This document shows, in pieces, positions 1 through 11,995 of a DNA stretch of 64,000 nucleotides. Numbering within the stretch: position 1 is the stretch's first letter; each line of letters begins with the position of its first letter. The notes under the pieces are model-generated. The model was not told the DNA's origin and made no database searches. It saw nothing but the letters and a program-made list of their open reading frames with translations. A program made the translations under genes and the position numbers. The DNA is from Sinonovacula constricta (lineage: Eukaryota; Mollusca; Bivalvia; Cardiida; Solecurtidae), in assembly GCA_007844125.1 (NCBI GenBank), contig CM017571.1, positions 24,532,664-24,596,663 of the forward strand, given 5' to 3'.

Positions 1-29
1 AGATTTTGTTTAAAGAAAAAAAGACATAC

Positions 30-3000
30 CTTGTGCTTTAAACTCTTGTCAGTTGTTGCAAATACCTGAAACAGACAGAAGTACACATTTAAAAACTCCT
101 TATAATATTGTTTAATATTGGAAAAATCATTTGAAAAATAAGATTCACTTCAAAATGATTATGCAACTGAAGCAGAGAAATTACTTTTGCTACAGAAATT
201 TTCTGTTTACATCTAATTCTCTAAAAATCAATGTAGAGAACAGGAAGCTTTAAATAAAAGAAACCTGTTTCACAATAATTCTTGTTGATAAAAAAATATT
301 GGTTTACTTTTTAAGTTGCCAAACAAAATAACGGGTGAATAATTTCCAGTTACTAACCACTGTAGCTTCGGATTCATAACCATTGGTAATCCAGGCCTTT
401 GTCCCATTTAGCACCCACTCATCTCCCTCTAGTCTGGCCGTGGTGGATGCTGCACCAGCATCACTGCCATTACCTAGGATACAAAAAATGATTTGCAATC
501 ATTGGCTTGGTCTGCAGTCGTATCACAGACAATTTCCAGGCATTGGCTCATATTTTTGTCATAGATAAATATTATAAGAAACAGTTTCTGAATTAAAGAT
601 AATCTGCATCCATTTTCATGGTCTGTGGTCATATTTAAGACAATATGAAACCATTTTTTTCATCTGCAGTCATATTAAAGACAATATGAAATCATTTTCT
701 TGTTCTGCAGTCATATTAATGACCATTTGAAAGCATTTGCTTTGTATTTGATCATATAAAGAGGATTTGCATGCATTTGAAAGTCTATGGTCATGTGATA
801 AGTTAATAACTAATAAGACTAAAATCATTAAAAGATTTGGTTTTAATACGGTAAAAGTTATAATATTGTATGTTCTGCATGTCTGATGTTACCTGGTTCA
901 CTGAGCGCGAAGCATCCCACTCGATCACCATGCAAGAAAGGCTTCAGAAACTGTTCCTTCTGTGCTGGGGTAGCATAAGCCTTAATAGGACCCAGGTACA
1001 GGGACTGAAAGTACAGTAAGTGTATGAGAAATGTATCAAAATCAAACTTACAGTTTTATCATCATCATATCAAAAATTATGTGTCTTTATTAGCAACAGC
1101 ATTATCATTATCAACAATGAGTCAAATGTCTATGCATCCCCCTCAGAAATAGTGTCATCATTATCAACAGCATTAGTAGCAGCAAAACAGCACTTATGTT
1201 ACGTTCATGCTATTACTTATCAGTAATAAAATTATCATTAATAAATATTTTGATCATCATATCAACACAACAGCACCAGCATCAATATCCTTTCAAGTGC
1301 ACTGTCTAAACAACACAGTTTGCCTTTTCTTAACTAATGCCAAGACAACTTGAAATGCCTTTAAAATCTTTGTACTAGGTCTTGTTTTCTTCTGGGCTGT
1401 TTGGCTGTTATTTTTTAAATTTAAAAAACATAGTTTTATCTTTAAATGTTTTACATTTATTTTTGTAGAGTTTGACATAAGCAAAGAAATAACTGTTTTC
1501 TTATTTGGTGCTCTGAATTTTTCACAATTTTGATGAAGACATGAAGACCATTGGGCCAAAAACCCTTCAAGAAGAGTTATCTGTGATTATACTATTGCAT
1601 TTGTCATTACACAAAAGGTGGGCACATACTCTATGCAGACAAAAAAAAATTAAATAAATCTTATTTCTTAACCATACCATAACTTGTATGCATAAAAGCT
1701 GGTTTGTTTGTAAGGTTTATCCTCACACCAGCAGTTTTTCAGTTGTTAAGAGAGGGTACATCACTGTTGGCATCTAGGATTGCAGTGCAATGCCACATTA
1801 TGCAAGGTAATACAACCTTTAACTGGACCTACATTATTTACACTCATGATGACGCCTGCAGTGGCACAGCCTCGACTGATCTCCTCCATGGCAATGGCAT
1901 AGGCCAGGTAGTCAAGGCCAGTCCCACCATCTTCTTCTGAGATGTCTACACACAGCAAGCCTAGCTCACCCAACATCTTCACCTGGTTAAATAGTAAAAG
2001 AAAGTTGTTTGTTGTTGTTGTTTTCACAGCAATTTTCTTGATTTAATTTTTAAAGACTAACTGTATATCAAACTATCAAGAGTATTTTCATTTTCAGCTA
2101 CTTTGTAGCCAAACTACCAGTAAATGAATTGCATGTTAGTATGATCTGTTCAAATTAATTGAATCTCATCAAAATTAAAAAAATTGAAGTATTTTTTAAT
2201 TTTTATATGAGACCTGATTGCTCTCCAGTCAAACATGACATAATAAATGTGTTTTCAGGATTTTCGAAAAAAAAAAGATTTTCAAAAAAAAAAGAGATTG
2301 GTATTGTAAATCAGTTTTATAAAACCCTTCAAATACTAAAATATCTAAACTATTTTTCCTTTTTTCAATTTACAATTAAAAGCTTTTTAAAAACCCTATT
2401 AACTTATATGTATTAAAACTTATATAACTTTCAACTGATGAGAAATAACAACTCGGCTGATGGTAAGTAGTATGTTTGTTTGAGTGCATCATCCCCACAA
2501 CAGCATTTCAGTTATTGGGAAATGCCATTCACTTGAAGCAGAGGTGGTGCTGCCTCCACAGTGAATAGCATGTTTATGTTTTAAGTTTATTGGGTTTATT
2601 GTCCCTCCAACAGTATTTCAGTTATCTGAAAATGATGTCCACTTGATGCAGATGTAGTGCTGCCTTCACTGTGTATATCATGCCATGAACACCTGGCATG
2701 ATACCACACCCAGTCACATTATCCTGACACTGGGCCAACCAGTGCTTGAGCACTAGCAAGGGAGCTTTACCACTACCATTTTTAACAACTTTGGTATGTC
2801 ATGGCCCAGGATCGAACCCGGGGCCTCCCGTACCTGGAGCCAATGCTCTACCGATTGCATGTAAAGTATGTCCAGAGACACCTGACATGATACCAAACCA
2901 AGTGACATTATCCTGACACTGAACCAACAAGTAATAGAACTACCCTTATATCTGCTCAAATGTTAGCAAGGGAGCCATAGCACTACCATTTTTTATGACT

Positions 3001-5270
3001 TTGGTATGTCGCGACTTGGGTTCACTCCTGTACCTGTGTGTAAGTAGTAACTTTTTTTACCACATTAACAACTCAATTTAATATCTCTTTGCATATAAGG
3101 AATTAAAATTCAAGCCCTCACCTGTGCTTTAGGGTATGTGTGCTCCTTGTCTATTTTGCCTGCAATAGGTACCAACTCCTTATCAGCAAAGTCTCTACAT
3201 GTTTTCCTAAGCATCTGATGTGTTTCTGAAATGTTGGGTAGTCCAGTGTTGTGAACATTCCGTACAGCTACCCATGATGTGTCTGCAAACAAGAGAAAAT
3301 TGTTGTAAAAAAAACAATTAAAAGGACTGGTCACAAGACAAAGTTTGACAATTCAAGTGCATAACAGTATAATGTAAGCTAGACAAAACTGGGACAGAAA
3401 TTTCCATGTCTAATCAGGACAATATATCTCACAAAATTCAAGCTGGAACTATTAAATTTTATCATGTCAGTAGATGCCACTAGGAAGACATAAGTGAAGT
3501 TTCATTCCAATCAATGCACTGGTTAATTAGATATAAAATGTGTTATATTACTACATGCTGAACTTAAACCTGAGCATTACTTAGATGCCGGACAGTGTAT
3601 GGTAATGCTTAGTTGAGTTGAATACTCTTTTTTTTTTCTTTTCAGAAAAATAGTTAAGCTAAAAACAACAAGGGTTGTTTTGCATGCTTGCAAAAAATGA
3701 CAAGTTTTAGGGCCAATTAAAGAGAATCATTAACTTGTATTATCATCATTAATTAGTAGCATCCTAAACTTGTATTGTTGTCAAGCCTCTAATGCCTTTT
3801 TTCTGTTCTCCACGCACTGATCTCTTTCAAGCACTACAGCTATATTTATACTTAGTCACTTAGCTTGCTGACAAAATGGTAAGAAATTATGAAATGATGG
3901 ATGGTTTTTAGAAGGTGACAAAGAGACTGCATATGTCCCTAATAAAATGATACAGACAAGACTACAGTTAAAAGCTTCTCATCCACATCCATGGGCCCCT
4001 GCAGGAGTTATATTGCATTAAGCCCAGTATACTGCCCAGGGGCAGTGGAATGGTGATCCTGATCAAGGATGCTGCATCAACTCCTTCAGTAAATATCTTC
4101 TGAATAACTTGTGCATGCTTGCACCATACCCAACTTAATTTCTTTTTCTGCAGTCTTTCTGGGCACTTTTAAAGTAGTTGAGTCCATGAAAACTCCAGGA
4201 ACAGCTAAACTGAATGGGCCTCAAATTATGATTTAATTTTAAGAATGTTTGCTAAATTCACTGCTTATCAACCCATGATCTTTTATTGTCAGAGTAGAGT
4301 TTTAAACCAAGCTTGTGTTTATGTAATCTACCAACTAAGCTACCTGGGCAGAAAGCTCTGGGGAGAGAGTATTAATAACACTTGTTCCCTCTCTCATATT
4401 TTTGGAGCCAGGCATCAACTGACAGAACCACCAAATTTTAGCCTTCAAGTTGGTGGCCAAGCCAAAAGCAAAATACTTTTGCAAACTTTACCACAAAAAC
4501 CATATACCCAGGATTTGTATTTGAACGACTACTTCCTATTCTGGAGTCAGGTGATATACTAACTGAGATACCAGGACAAACAGCTCTAGAGAGAGCATAA
4601 TAACACTCCTCTCCTCTTTGACATTTCGAAGTCATTATCTCAAATCTAGCCTTTTATAGCTTCCACTTGGAGGCAACCAGTTCACTAAATTATCATTGAC
4701 ACTTTTGATGTACCGTAACCTAAGTTGCAAAAAAACATTTATCCAGGAAGAGGTTTAAAAATCCATAACTTCCAGCTGAGTCAGATAGTTTACCAACAGA
4801 GCTACATCAGAACAGCACTTGAAAGCACATTAATAAAATTAACAAAATTACAAACTTAAGTCACACAGTTGAAAAACAATAAAAAATTCTCTACTGACAG
4901 ATCAATGTTGATGAATATGTCAGATATGGAGACTTGCTATCTCAGTACCTGAGAAAAGTTCAACAAGAAACGAGAAGGGACTCGGCATACAGCGTAATAT
5001 GCTTTCTACATATTGTGCTTACAGAAATTAAGGCTATTATTTAAGAATATTATGAAGGCTCAGTTATGTAAAAAGTCGGCGTTATACTTAATGACCTCGC
5101 AAGCAGGTTATAGTTTCGTGACGTATTTCAATATGAATATTTAATTGTTTTTGTTCGCATGTGGTGTAACAGAACGGCGCGTGACAAAATGATTGATTAT
5201 ACTTACTGGCGACACACAATTTGTTCGCGTTTCTCACTAAAACTGACGCGCAAGTCCTGGCAGCTGCCAT
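30..5270 (-). CDS. ACADS: Short-chain acyl-CoA dehydrogenase, mitochondrial (5' part, six exons)
   Basis: Catalyses the first, FAD-dependent dehydrogenation of short-chain acyl-CoAs in mitochondrial beta-oxidation, passing electrons to ETF. Coding exons in order: 5270-5207, 3282-3122, 1982-1833, 1004-893, 473-358 and 65-30. All join in frame with GT/AG borders (phases 1, 0, 0, 1, 0, 0), giving 213 residues, about half of the usual ~410. The start [18 protein letters not shown] is rich in Ala/Arg without acidic residues, as expected of a mitochondrial targeting peptide. Then come the N-terminal helical domain ([36 protein letters not shown]) and the family signature [18 protein letters not shown] near residues 156-173, followed by [13 protein letters not shown] of the beta-domain that contacts FAD and substrate. 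The catalytic Glu and C-terminal helices lie beyond the left edge. Similarity is closest to ACADS rather than the medium-chain or branched-chain enzymes, judged by recall of the human sequence. A MITE starts 74 bp upstream of the ATG. Confidence 0.93.
66..5206 (-). other. ACADS introns with repeats
   Basis: Introns at 66-357, 474-892, 1005-1832, 1983-3121 and 3283-5206 hold no other gene I can support. The 474-892 intron carries short diverged repeats around 'tctgcagtcatatta' (about 600-720). The 1005-1832 intron has an imperfect ATC-rich stretch (about 1050-1290). The 1983-3121 intron contains SINE-A fragments, listed separately. The large first intron shows no recognisable coding sequence. 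Confidence 0.6.
2490..3045 (-). repeat. Three fragments of the tRNA-derived SINE-A, side by side
   Basis: Fragments at about 2490-2570, 2588-2862 and 2863-3045 match the complete SINE-A copy at 8910-9226. All read on the minus strand (tRNA-like head at the high-coordinate end) and share the body motif 'cattatcctgacac'. The middle copy retains the tRNA-like B-box region 'ggatcgaacccggggcc'. No target duplications were identified for these. Confidence 0.7.
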
Positions 5271-5343
5271 CTTTGAGTTTATGACGCGTACGTTTACAAA
5301 TCCGTTTCGTACTCCATAGACAACGAATAATAAGAACAATAAT

Positions 5344-5945
5344 CAGGGGCGGATCCAGGATTTCAGAATATGGGGGGCGAGGGAGTAAATCCGCGGCAGG
5401 GGGTCTGGAGGGGGCTCCCCCAGAAAATTTTGAATTCTAGATGTGCTGAGATGCGATTTCCAAGCATCTGTGGGGCATTATTTCCTTATCTATTTGCTCA
5501 CTTTTAAGGGCAAAATATCCACTGACTTGGACATCTTAAGGTTACTGAAAAGAAACCTATTATCGTAAGAACACTACAATAACCAAGACAATGTCAGTGT
5601 GTAGTAAAATGAACGTCCTGAATGTAAATAACTATCACTTTATCTGTAAAAAAAGATAAATGCTTTTGCTGGGCTACACACTCAGTAAAGGCCGTCCATT
5701 CCATTAGAGCATTTTTGCAAAAAGACTAGAGCTATGTTCAAGAAAACATTTAACATGACAACAGAAGTAGGCTCGTCGCCGCAGAAATATGTGTGACAAA
5801 GCTTTAGTGGAAACGGGCATTAAGAGGCGTAGCCCTTTGAAAACCTTCGCGTTAAAAAACTAAAAAATTAACACTTTTCTTTTTGTTGGTCGTCGAAAAA
5901 TAGGGGGGGGGGGGGGCCTTCGGCCCCCCTTTGGATCCGCCCCTG
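5344..5945. mobile_element. Non-autonomous DNA transposon (MITE), hAT-like ends
   Basis: The element begins CAGGGGCGGATCC and ends with its exact reverse complement GGATCCGCCCCTG, a 13-bp terminal inverted repeat bounding about 602 bp. The subterminal parts are G-rich on the left and contain a C/G-run hairpin on the right (5902-5935). No ORF encodes a transposase. Ends of this type are common in animal genomes and I associate them with hAT-like MITEs. A clean 8-bp target duplication is not visible, so the superfamily is inference. Confidence 0.75.
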
Positions 5946-5950
5946 GTAAT

Positions 5951-5987
<37 letters not shown>
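5951..5987. repeat. (TA)n microsatellite
   Basis: About 18 consecutive TA dinucleotides immediately after the MITE at 5344-5945. Confidence 0.9.
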
Positions 5988-5988
<1 letters not shown>

Positions 5989-6008
5989 GATATTAATAAA
6001 CAGACATC

Positions 6009-6275
6009 TCATATTTGCCTTAATGGTTAGGGTGCTTGGTTCTCAGACCTGCAGTTGCTGCTTCAAACCCCATGTATTGCATTTTTATAAGTATTTTTGA
6101 CAGTTGTTTCCTTAAATGATACCGTTTGTTCCAATAAAGTTGCTTTTATTCAAGTTGTCATCAAATTGTAGCCGGGTGATAGAGAGATAATGTGTAAGCA
6201 GTTGGATCTGCTCAGTAGGTAGCGGTTTCGACCTGTTAGTGATGGGTCCCAGGTTCAAGTCCCAGTCTGGCTGCA
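6009..6275 (+). repeat. Two tRNA-like SINE heads
   Basis: Two adjacent tRNA-like stretches (about 6009-6090 and 6206-6275) have A-box-like (gctcagtaggtagcgg) and B-box-like (ggttcaagtccc) segments. I see no convincing acceptor-stem pairing, so these are read as SINE heads rather than functional tRNA genes. Confidence 0.5.
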
Positions 6276-8070
6276 CATTTTGCTTCCTTATGTTACATTA
6301 ATTACATTAATGAGTTATGATCGTTATAGTACGAGGGCTTGAGTGTGCTTGTGAGTTGCTTGCAAAGCAAGTGGTCTGTGGAAATTCGAGGATGAATTTC
6401 TAGTTGCCTGTTGTATGTATATCACCCAGTAAACCAATGATCCTGCATTCCATCCCCAGACTGGCTGCACAATTGGAGAATGAGACCATACAAATTAGAA
6501 AACATGTTTTGAGAACAGAACAAACAAGAAAGCTTACATTGTGTATGTCACGATATAGATACATGTATTTGTTTTGAGTGGGAAAGAGCACAACAAATTC
6601 TTACTATGTATTACAATCACTTTAGCATATTGTTATTACATGCTTAACATTTCAAGCATGCCTATCACAAGTCAAGCTTCAACTGTTTGAAAAGAAGCTG
6701 TATTTTCCTGTGTGTATCTCTGTACTACTTTACAAAGGTTAAAAAAGTCAAAATGCCATTAAGGTCCATCAAATGCTTCAGATTTTCAGCTATCATCGCT
6801 CTGAATGGTGTCACTAGTGACCTCTCCCAATAGTGAAGACAATATGTGGGACAGACATTTAAAATTAAAACACCTAAGGCACTGGACTGTTCAGTGCTTA
6901 AAATAATTGTTTGAATGGTTTTGGGCATAGAAATTGTACAACTGGGATATTATAGCTATGACTATGTGCTCAGTTTTAATGCACTGAACACTAAAAAGCA
7001 AAATATTAAGTTGATTAATTGTTTTTGTTCTAGTTTAAGAGATACTGCAATAACACATTGGTATTGTTATATTTTTCAAATTTGGCAGAAGAAGGCCCAA
7101 TCAGAAGTCTCTTACCACTTAGCTTCACTCTGATAAATTACATATTAATAAGAAACTGTGCTTAGTCTTTGGAGATAGAGAAAACCATTTTATTTAATTA
7201 GGTAACAAGTAAAAACAGAATACTCTCTGTAATTGTTGGTGCTTTTTATTTCTTATCATCTAAACTAATATTCTACAAATATTTGAGAAAATACATCATT
7301 TAAAATTGTTCTAAAATGTCTAAAAACATAAATTGAACATTTTCCAATTTTATATTCAAAATGACACCTTCATCTGAAGTAAAATACATTTAATTTAAAT
7401 GCACTTTCATATTAAAACAGATTAGATGTCAACATTTTAATTATTTACAGGGCAGAAAGTCCACCCTTTAACAACAAAAGTTGTATTGTCATAATAAAAA
7501 CACTTACACCAAAACATATTATCGGCAAACTGGGACCTTTTTAAGTTGAATAAATTTTAGTATAAAGCTGTGCAATAATTCCTATTTTAACAAAGTTACT
7601 GTAACTATCTGGTAATTAAATTATTAAAGCAATCTTAATGGTTGAAAACAACTTAAAAAAAGTTTACTTTTGATTGTAATTATATCAGATAACAAATATG
7701 GCATAAAATACCTAACATGCTCAATAATGCAGTTCAAACCTGCCAACAAAATTAAGTGTTAGTAACATTTTTCTTGATTGGAGATTGATTTTTTCATGTA
7801 GTCAAAAGAAAGTCAAAATGTACATTCTTTTTCAAGTTAAACAATAGTGATTAAGTATTTTTTTCTTTAATGTCAGAATAAGAAAAAGACTATAATGAAA
7901 ATTTTACAAATCTGAAGGGATCACTTTAACAACAGTGCCTGTGGCAATCTGACTGGCTAAAATACAAGCTGCTTTGTGTGATAATTTTAACTCAGGCTAA
8001 TGTTTTAATGATTGGTTTGTTTAATCATGGGATACACAATTATGGTTATAAGCACAGCATACATCACTAT

Positions 8071-8157
8071 ACCATAGGAGGACGTTTGGTATAGGCAAAC
8101 CAAACGTCCTCCTATGGTGTGCCGACTTCTCCGGTCGGCACACCATAGGAGGACGTT
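8071..8157. repeat. Double perfect hairpin sharing one arm
   Basis: 8071-8090 (accataggaggacgtttggt) is the exact reverse complement of 8099-8118, giving a 20-bp stem with an 8-nt loop. 8103-8126 is also the exact reverse complement of 8134-8157, giving a 24-bp stem with a 7-nt loop (8127-8133). The middle arm is shared, so the two hairpins are mutually exclusive. Confidence 0.95.
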
Positions 8158-8909
8158 GTGGGTTAGTGCCGAAACGTCCGATGAATATGGCACCCACCTG
8201 ATGATGGAGATAGCAGCAGCATTTAATGCTGTATCTTGCAACTACAGTATATGAAAAAGGAGCATTACTTTGACTAAATAATTGAAGAGATACCTGCCCT
8301 TGAAATTGGTTATATTTTTCAATGTAAACAAGTACGTCATGTTTGAAGTGATTTAACAGTTTTTGACAAATGGACCTTTACAAAAATCTTAACCAACACA
8401 GAAACTCCATCCTTAGTCGACAAAGAAGCATTGTGCTAAAATGAATTGTAGGGTTACCTACTCTTTTGGAATAGGTTCCACTTTTGATAGTAAACAAGTA
8501 TTTTAAGTTCAAAGTAAATTTCCATGCTTAACAGCTGCCGATAAATGGAACCTAACAGAAGTCATTACAGAGAAAATCTGAAAAAAGGGCTACAACTCTG
8601 GCAAAATTAATTTTACAGTAACAGGCCCATTTAAAATGGGTTCCTCTTTTGATACTATAATAGTTTACATTATTCCAACTTTACAGGTACAGTATGCACC
8701 ATATACTGTAAGGTGAAAGGCAAGAATAAAGAAAACTATTAATTCCTTGTTTAAGACAATAATGTTGATGGGTTTTCAATAATAGTACCTTAACAAAAGT
8801 TAACCAATGCTGATAAGAGGGTCATGACGATTGCTGCATTCTTTTCCCTTAGATAAGTAGAGTTTATTACTGTTCGAAAAAAATTACACAGAGGCAACAT
8901 TAATTAAGT

Positions 8910-9226
8910 TTGTTCGTTTGTTGGGTTTATCGTCCCACCAACAGTATTTCAGTTATCTGGAGACGGTGTCCACTTGAAACAGATATAGTGCTGCCTTCAC
9001 TGTGTATAGCATGCCGTGAACACCTGGAATGATACCACACCCAGTCACATTATCCTGACACCGGGCCAACCAGTCGTGGAACTACCCTTATATTTGCTAG
9101 AGCATTAGCAAGGGAGCTACACCACTAACATTTTTAACGACTTTGGTATGTCGCAGCCCGGGATCAAACCCGGGGCCTCTCGTACCTATAGCAGGCTCTC
9201 TACCGATTGCGCTACCAGGTCCGGTT
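8910..9226 (-). mobile_element. Complete tRNA-derived SINE-A with target duplication
   Basis: On the minus strand the element starts with a tRNA-like head: A-box-like tagcgcaatcggtagag and B-box-like gggtttgatcccgg. It continues with the body shared by all SINE-A copies (gtcaggataatgtgactgg) and ends in an AAC-rich tail. It is flanked by the 12-bp direct repeat CATTAATTAAGT at 8898-8909 and 9227-9238, the target duplication expected of LINE-mobilised retroposition. Length is about 317 bp. Confidence 0.9.
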
Positions 9227-9254
9227 CATTAATTAAGTAAACTTTCTTAGAAGG

Positions 9255-9470
9255 GCAATTGTTGTCTAGAGGTTATAACATAAGATTCTTAATCAAAAGG
9301 TCCCAAGTTTGAACACCATACCAACCACTACATGTAAGATGTTGGTCCAGGTTGTTGCAATCAAAGTACTGGTTCTACCCACAAAGTAGACATTTAAGAG
9401 GAGTTATTTAAAGCTGAAAGAACAAGATTCCCAATTAACAATAAACAGACTTAAAAAAGATAAAAAGGTT
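9255..9470 (+). repeat. Second SINE family copy (SINE-B)
   Basis: A tRNA-like head (ttgtctagaggttataaca ... cccaagtttgaacacc) is followed by a body also found near 59790-59930 (ggttctacc...agtag...ttatttaaagctgaaagaac). Distinct from SINE-A. Confidence 0.55.
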
Positions 9471-11579
9471 GAACAAAAAGTCAAACAAACAGGATTTAGA
9501 ATCTATAATGTACTATAAAAGTATTTGAACATTAGCATCCTTTGAACTTTATGTCAAGGATATTGTTTTTTACAAAAAATAAGTATCTGAAAACAGCAAA
9601 AGATAGAAATATAGACATCATTATGATGAGCTATTAACTAGTGAGAGTGAAGACTTCAATGACTTTTCTAAACACATGTTTATGTGCTAATTTAATCACA
9701 CAGTTCTATAATGATTCTAAAATAAAATATAGCAATATTTCATGCTATAGGTAGTTCATTACTTATATATTAAAAGACCTTCAAATAAACAATGAATGAA
9801 AAATACAGAAAAACTGTAGAGCTGTCTGTTGAAAGTGCACTACACTTTTCTCAGTACCGGAAAGTTTAATGGAAGCGGCACAACTCTGCTAAAATTATTC
9901 TTTGGGTTACCTGCTTTTGAAATAGGTACTCCTTTTGATTGTGAACAAATATTTAAAGTTTGAAGTAAATATCTTTGATGGCATTTGAGAAATAGACTTT
10001 AGCAAAAGAATCAACCAATGCCAACAACGACATCTGAATAAAAATGAGTGCCTTGGAAATAATAATGTGAAGTATGCACACGACTGAAAAAAACAAAATT
10101 GTGCGATAAGAAATGTACTAACAGCCAGAAGCATATAAACAAAGGTCTGTGAATCTGTTCTTAATTAATCATGATTATCACATATTCAAGCAATATATCT
10201 GACTACAAAACAAGATCATGTAGATCCACACAGAATCCACTGATTCATTATAGCATATCTTATTGCATTTTGTATTATGTCCTCATAACCACATCACAAC
10301 ATACTCATCACAAATTTAGTTTTTATTTGGTGCTTGATGCTTTTAGTGTTTACAATTAAGACAAGTCAAATATAGATGTACCAGTAGCGAGTTGCTTGCA
10401 AAGTTGTCTAAATAATAGTCCATTCCTTTTGTCTGTTGAATATTACTTTCCCATTGGTGTACTGCGCAAAATTTATAAGCATTTGATATGGAATGTTTTC
10501 TTTTAATAATGCTGTGTCAGCAGAAATGGAGACTGAAATACTGTCTTTGTACTGTGGTGTTGCTGCTGATAGAAATTTGAAAGTATAAGGATTTTAATTC
10601 ATGATTTAGTAAGAGACAAAATCAACATTCAAAATAGTCATATTGGCAAACAGTTCACTATCTCTGACTTCTTCAAAAGTAAAAGTTATAACAAAAATTA
10701 AATGTGATACTTAAATAGAACAAAGAGTGCTAAAGGGACTCTCCTGAACACAAATCTAATAAAAATGCACTGAAAACAATAAGAAGCTAACTTTGGACAT
10801 AATGCAGAAGTTCAAACACATTTCATCTAAGAAATCAAATGAATTACAATCACAAGCTTAATAACAATGAACAATTATTTCCATTTAACAGTGTGGTATT
10901 ACAAAAAAAAAATACAAACACATGTGATAGTAAAGTGACACACTAGAGCTTTAAACAGCGGAATGGCTGCTTGGACCCTGGTTGAGTGCATCTTTTAGGG
11001 AGCTCTAACGCACCTGTATTGTTTTACAAAATTAAGAGCATAAAATAATCCTGAATGGATTAGAATACAAGCAACTTGAATTTTTCTGTTTTTAAAACAT
11101 GCATGTCACTCTTTAATACACATGTGTGCGTGTGATAACTGATAGAGGATAAAGTTATACAGAATAATGAATACAATGTATATACAATAATGAATGTCAG
11201 CTGAATGATTTACAGGCAGTTGTCTATCATTCTTCGGTGTGCGTTGATGATATTAAGATTGTTAAGATTCATCACAGGTTTATTTGAGGTAAATTTGTTT
11301 TAAGTAAAACCTAATAGGACCTACTCAAATAAAAAAGACAATAAAAATAAGTTAAAAAGTTCTTCTCATATTCAATCAAATGCAACTTGTATCTTATATA
11401 AATGAGAAATAAGTGTATTCCATAATCATTAAATAAAAAAAAGTGGAAAAAAGTATGAAAAGCATGCTTTAGACAAATTTCAAAAAGTGATTTTGTTATT
11501 TAGGCAAGCAGAACATTATAAAGAAATAACAATTTGGCAAAATTTATATTACACAAAGAAAATACAGCACATGGTCATT

Positions 11580-11995
11580 GTGTCACATTCACCCTGTCTT
11601 CTCTCTCTTCTAATTACTAAGTGGACATAATTATTCAATGATGTCACTACTTTTATAATAACTTATCAAAGAAACGCCAGCGCTTGGATATTTTTGTTCA
11701 AGTTTTTAATCATTGTTTTATTTGCTTTTCTTTTCAACTTGCATTTGAGAAATACCTCAGGAAGTGCAAGGTGAGAGCTCTGTAAAACTGGTTTAAGCAC
11801 CCCAGTCAATCCCTTTTGCCGACTGACCACTCCAAGGCGGTAACTATTGGGTTTTTTCTTTTTGTTAAATGACTCATCCCAGATTTGCTCTTACTTTTAC
11901 ATTTGGCTTGAAACTGAATACCTTTGTCCTTTGCCTTTTCAAATTTTGGTATATGTTGCAATGCTCATAGGACTTTGTCATATATTCTTATTTAA
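11580..11995 (-). repeat. Dispersed repeat, also present inside the MULE
   Basis: The reverse complement of this stretch matches 45345-45715 closely over about 370 bp, including aagaatatatgaca, gtcctatgagcattgcaaca, caagcca, gtaagaacaaat and ttacagagctct. A third partial copy lies at 44800-45110. Ends and superfamily are not resolved; no coding sequence is seen in it. Confidence 0.75.

Noticed and set aside
6206..6275. Possible tRNA gene
   Set aside because: A- and B-box-like segments exist, but I found no good acceptor stem, and the surroundings look like SINE sequence.
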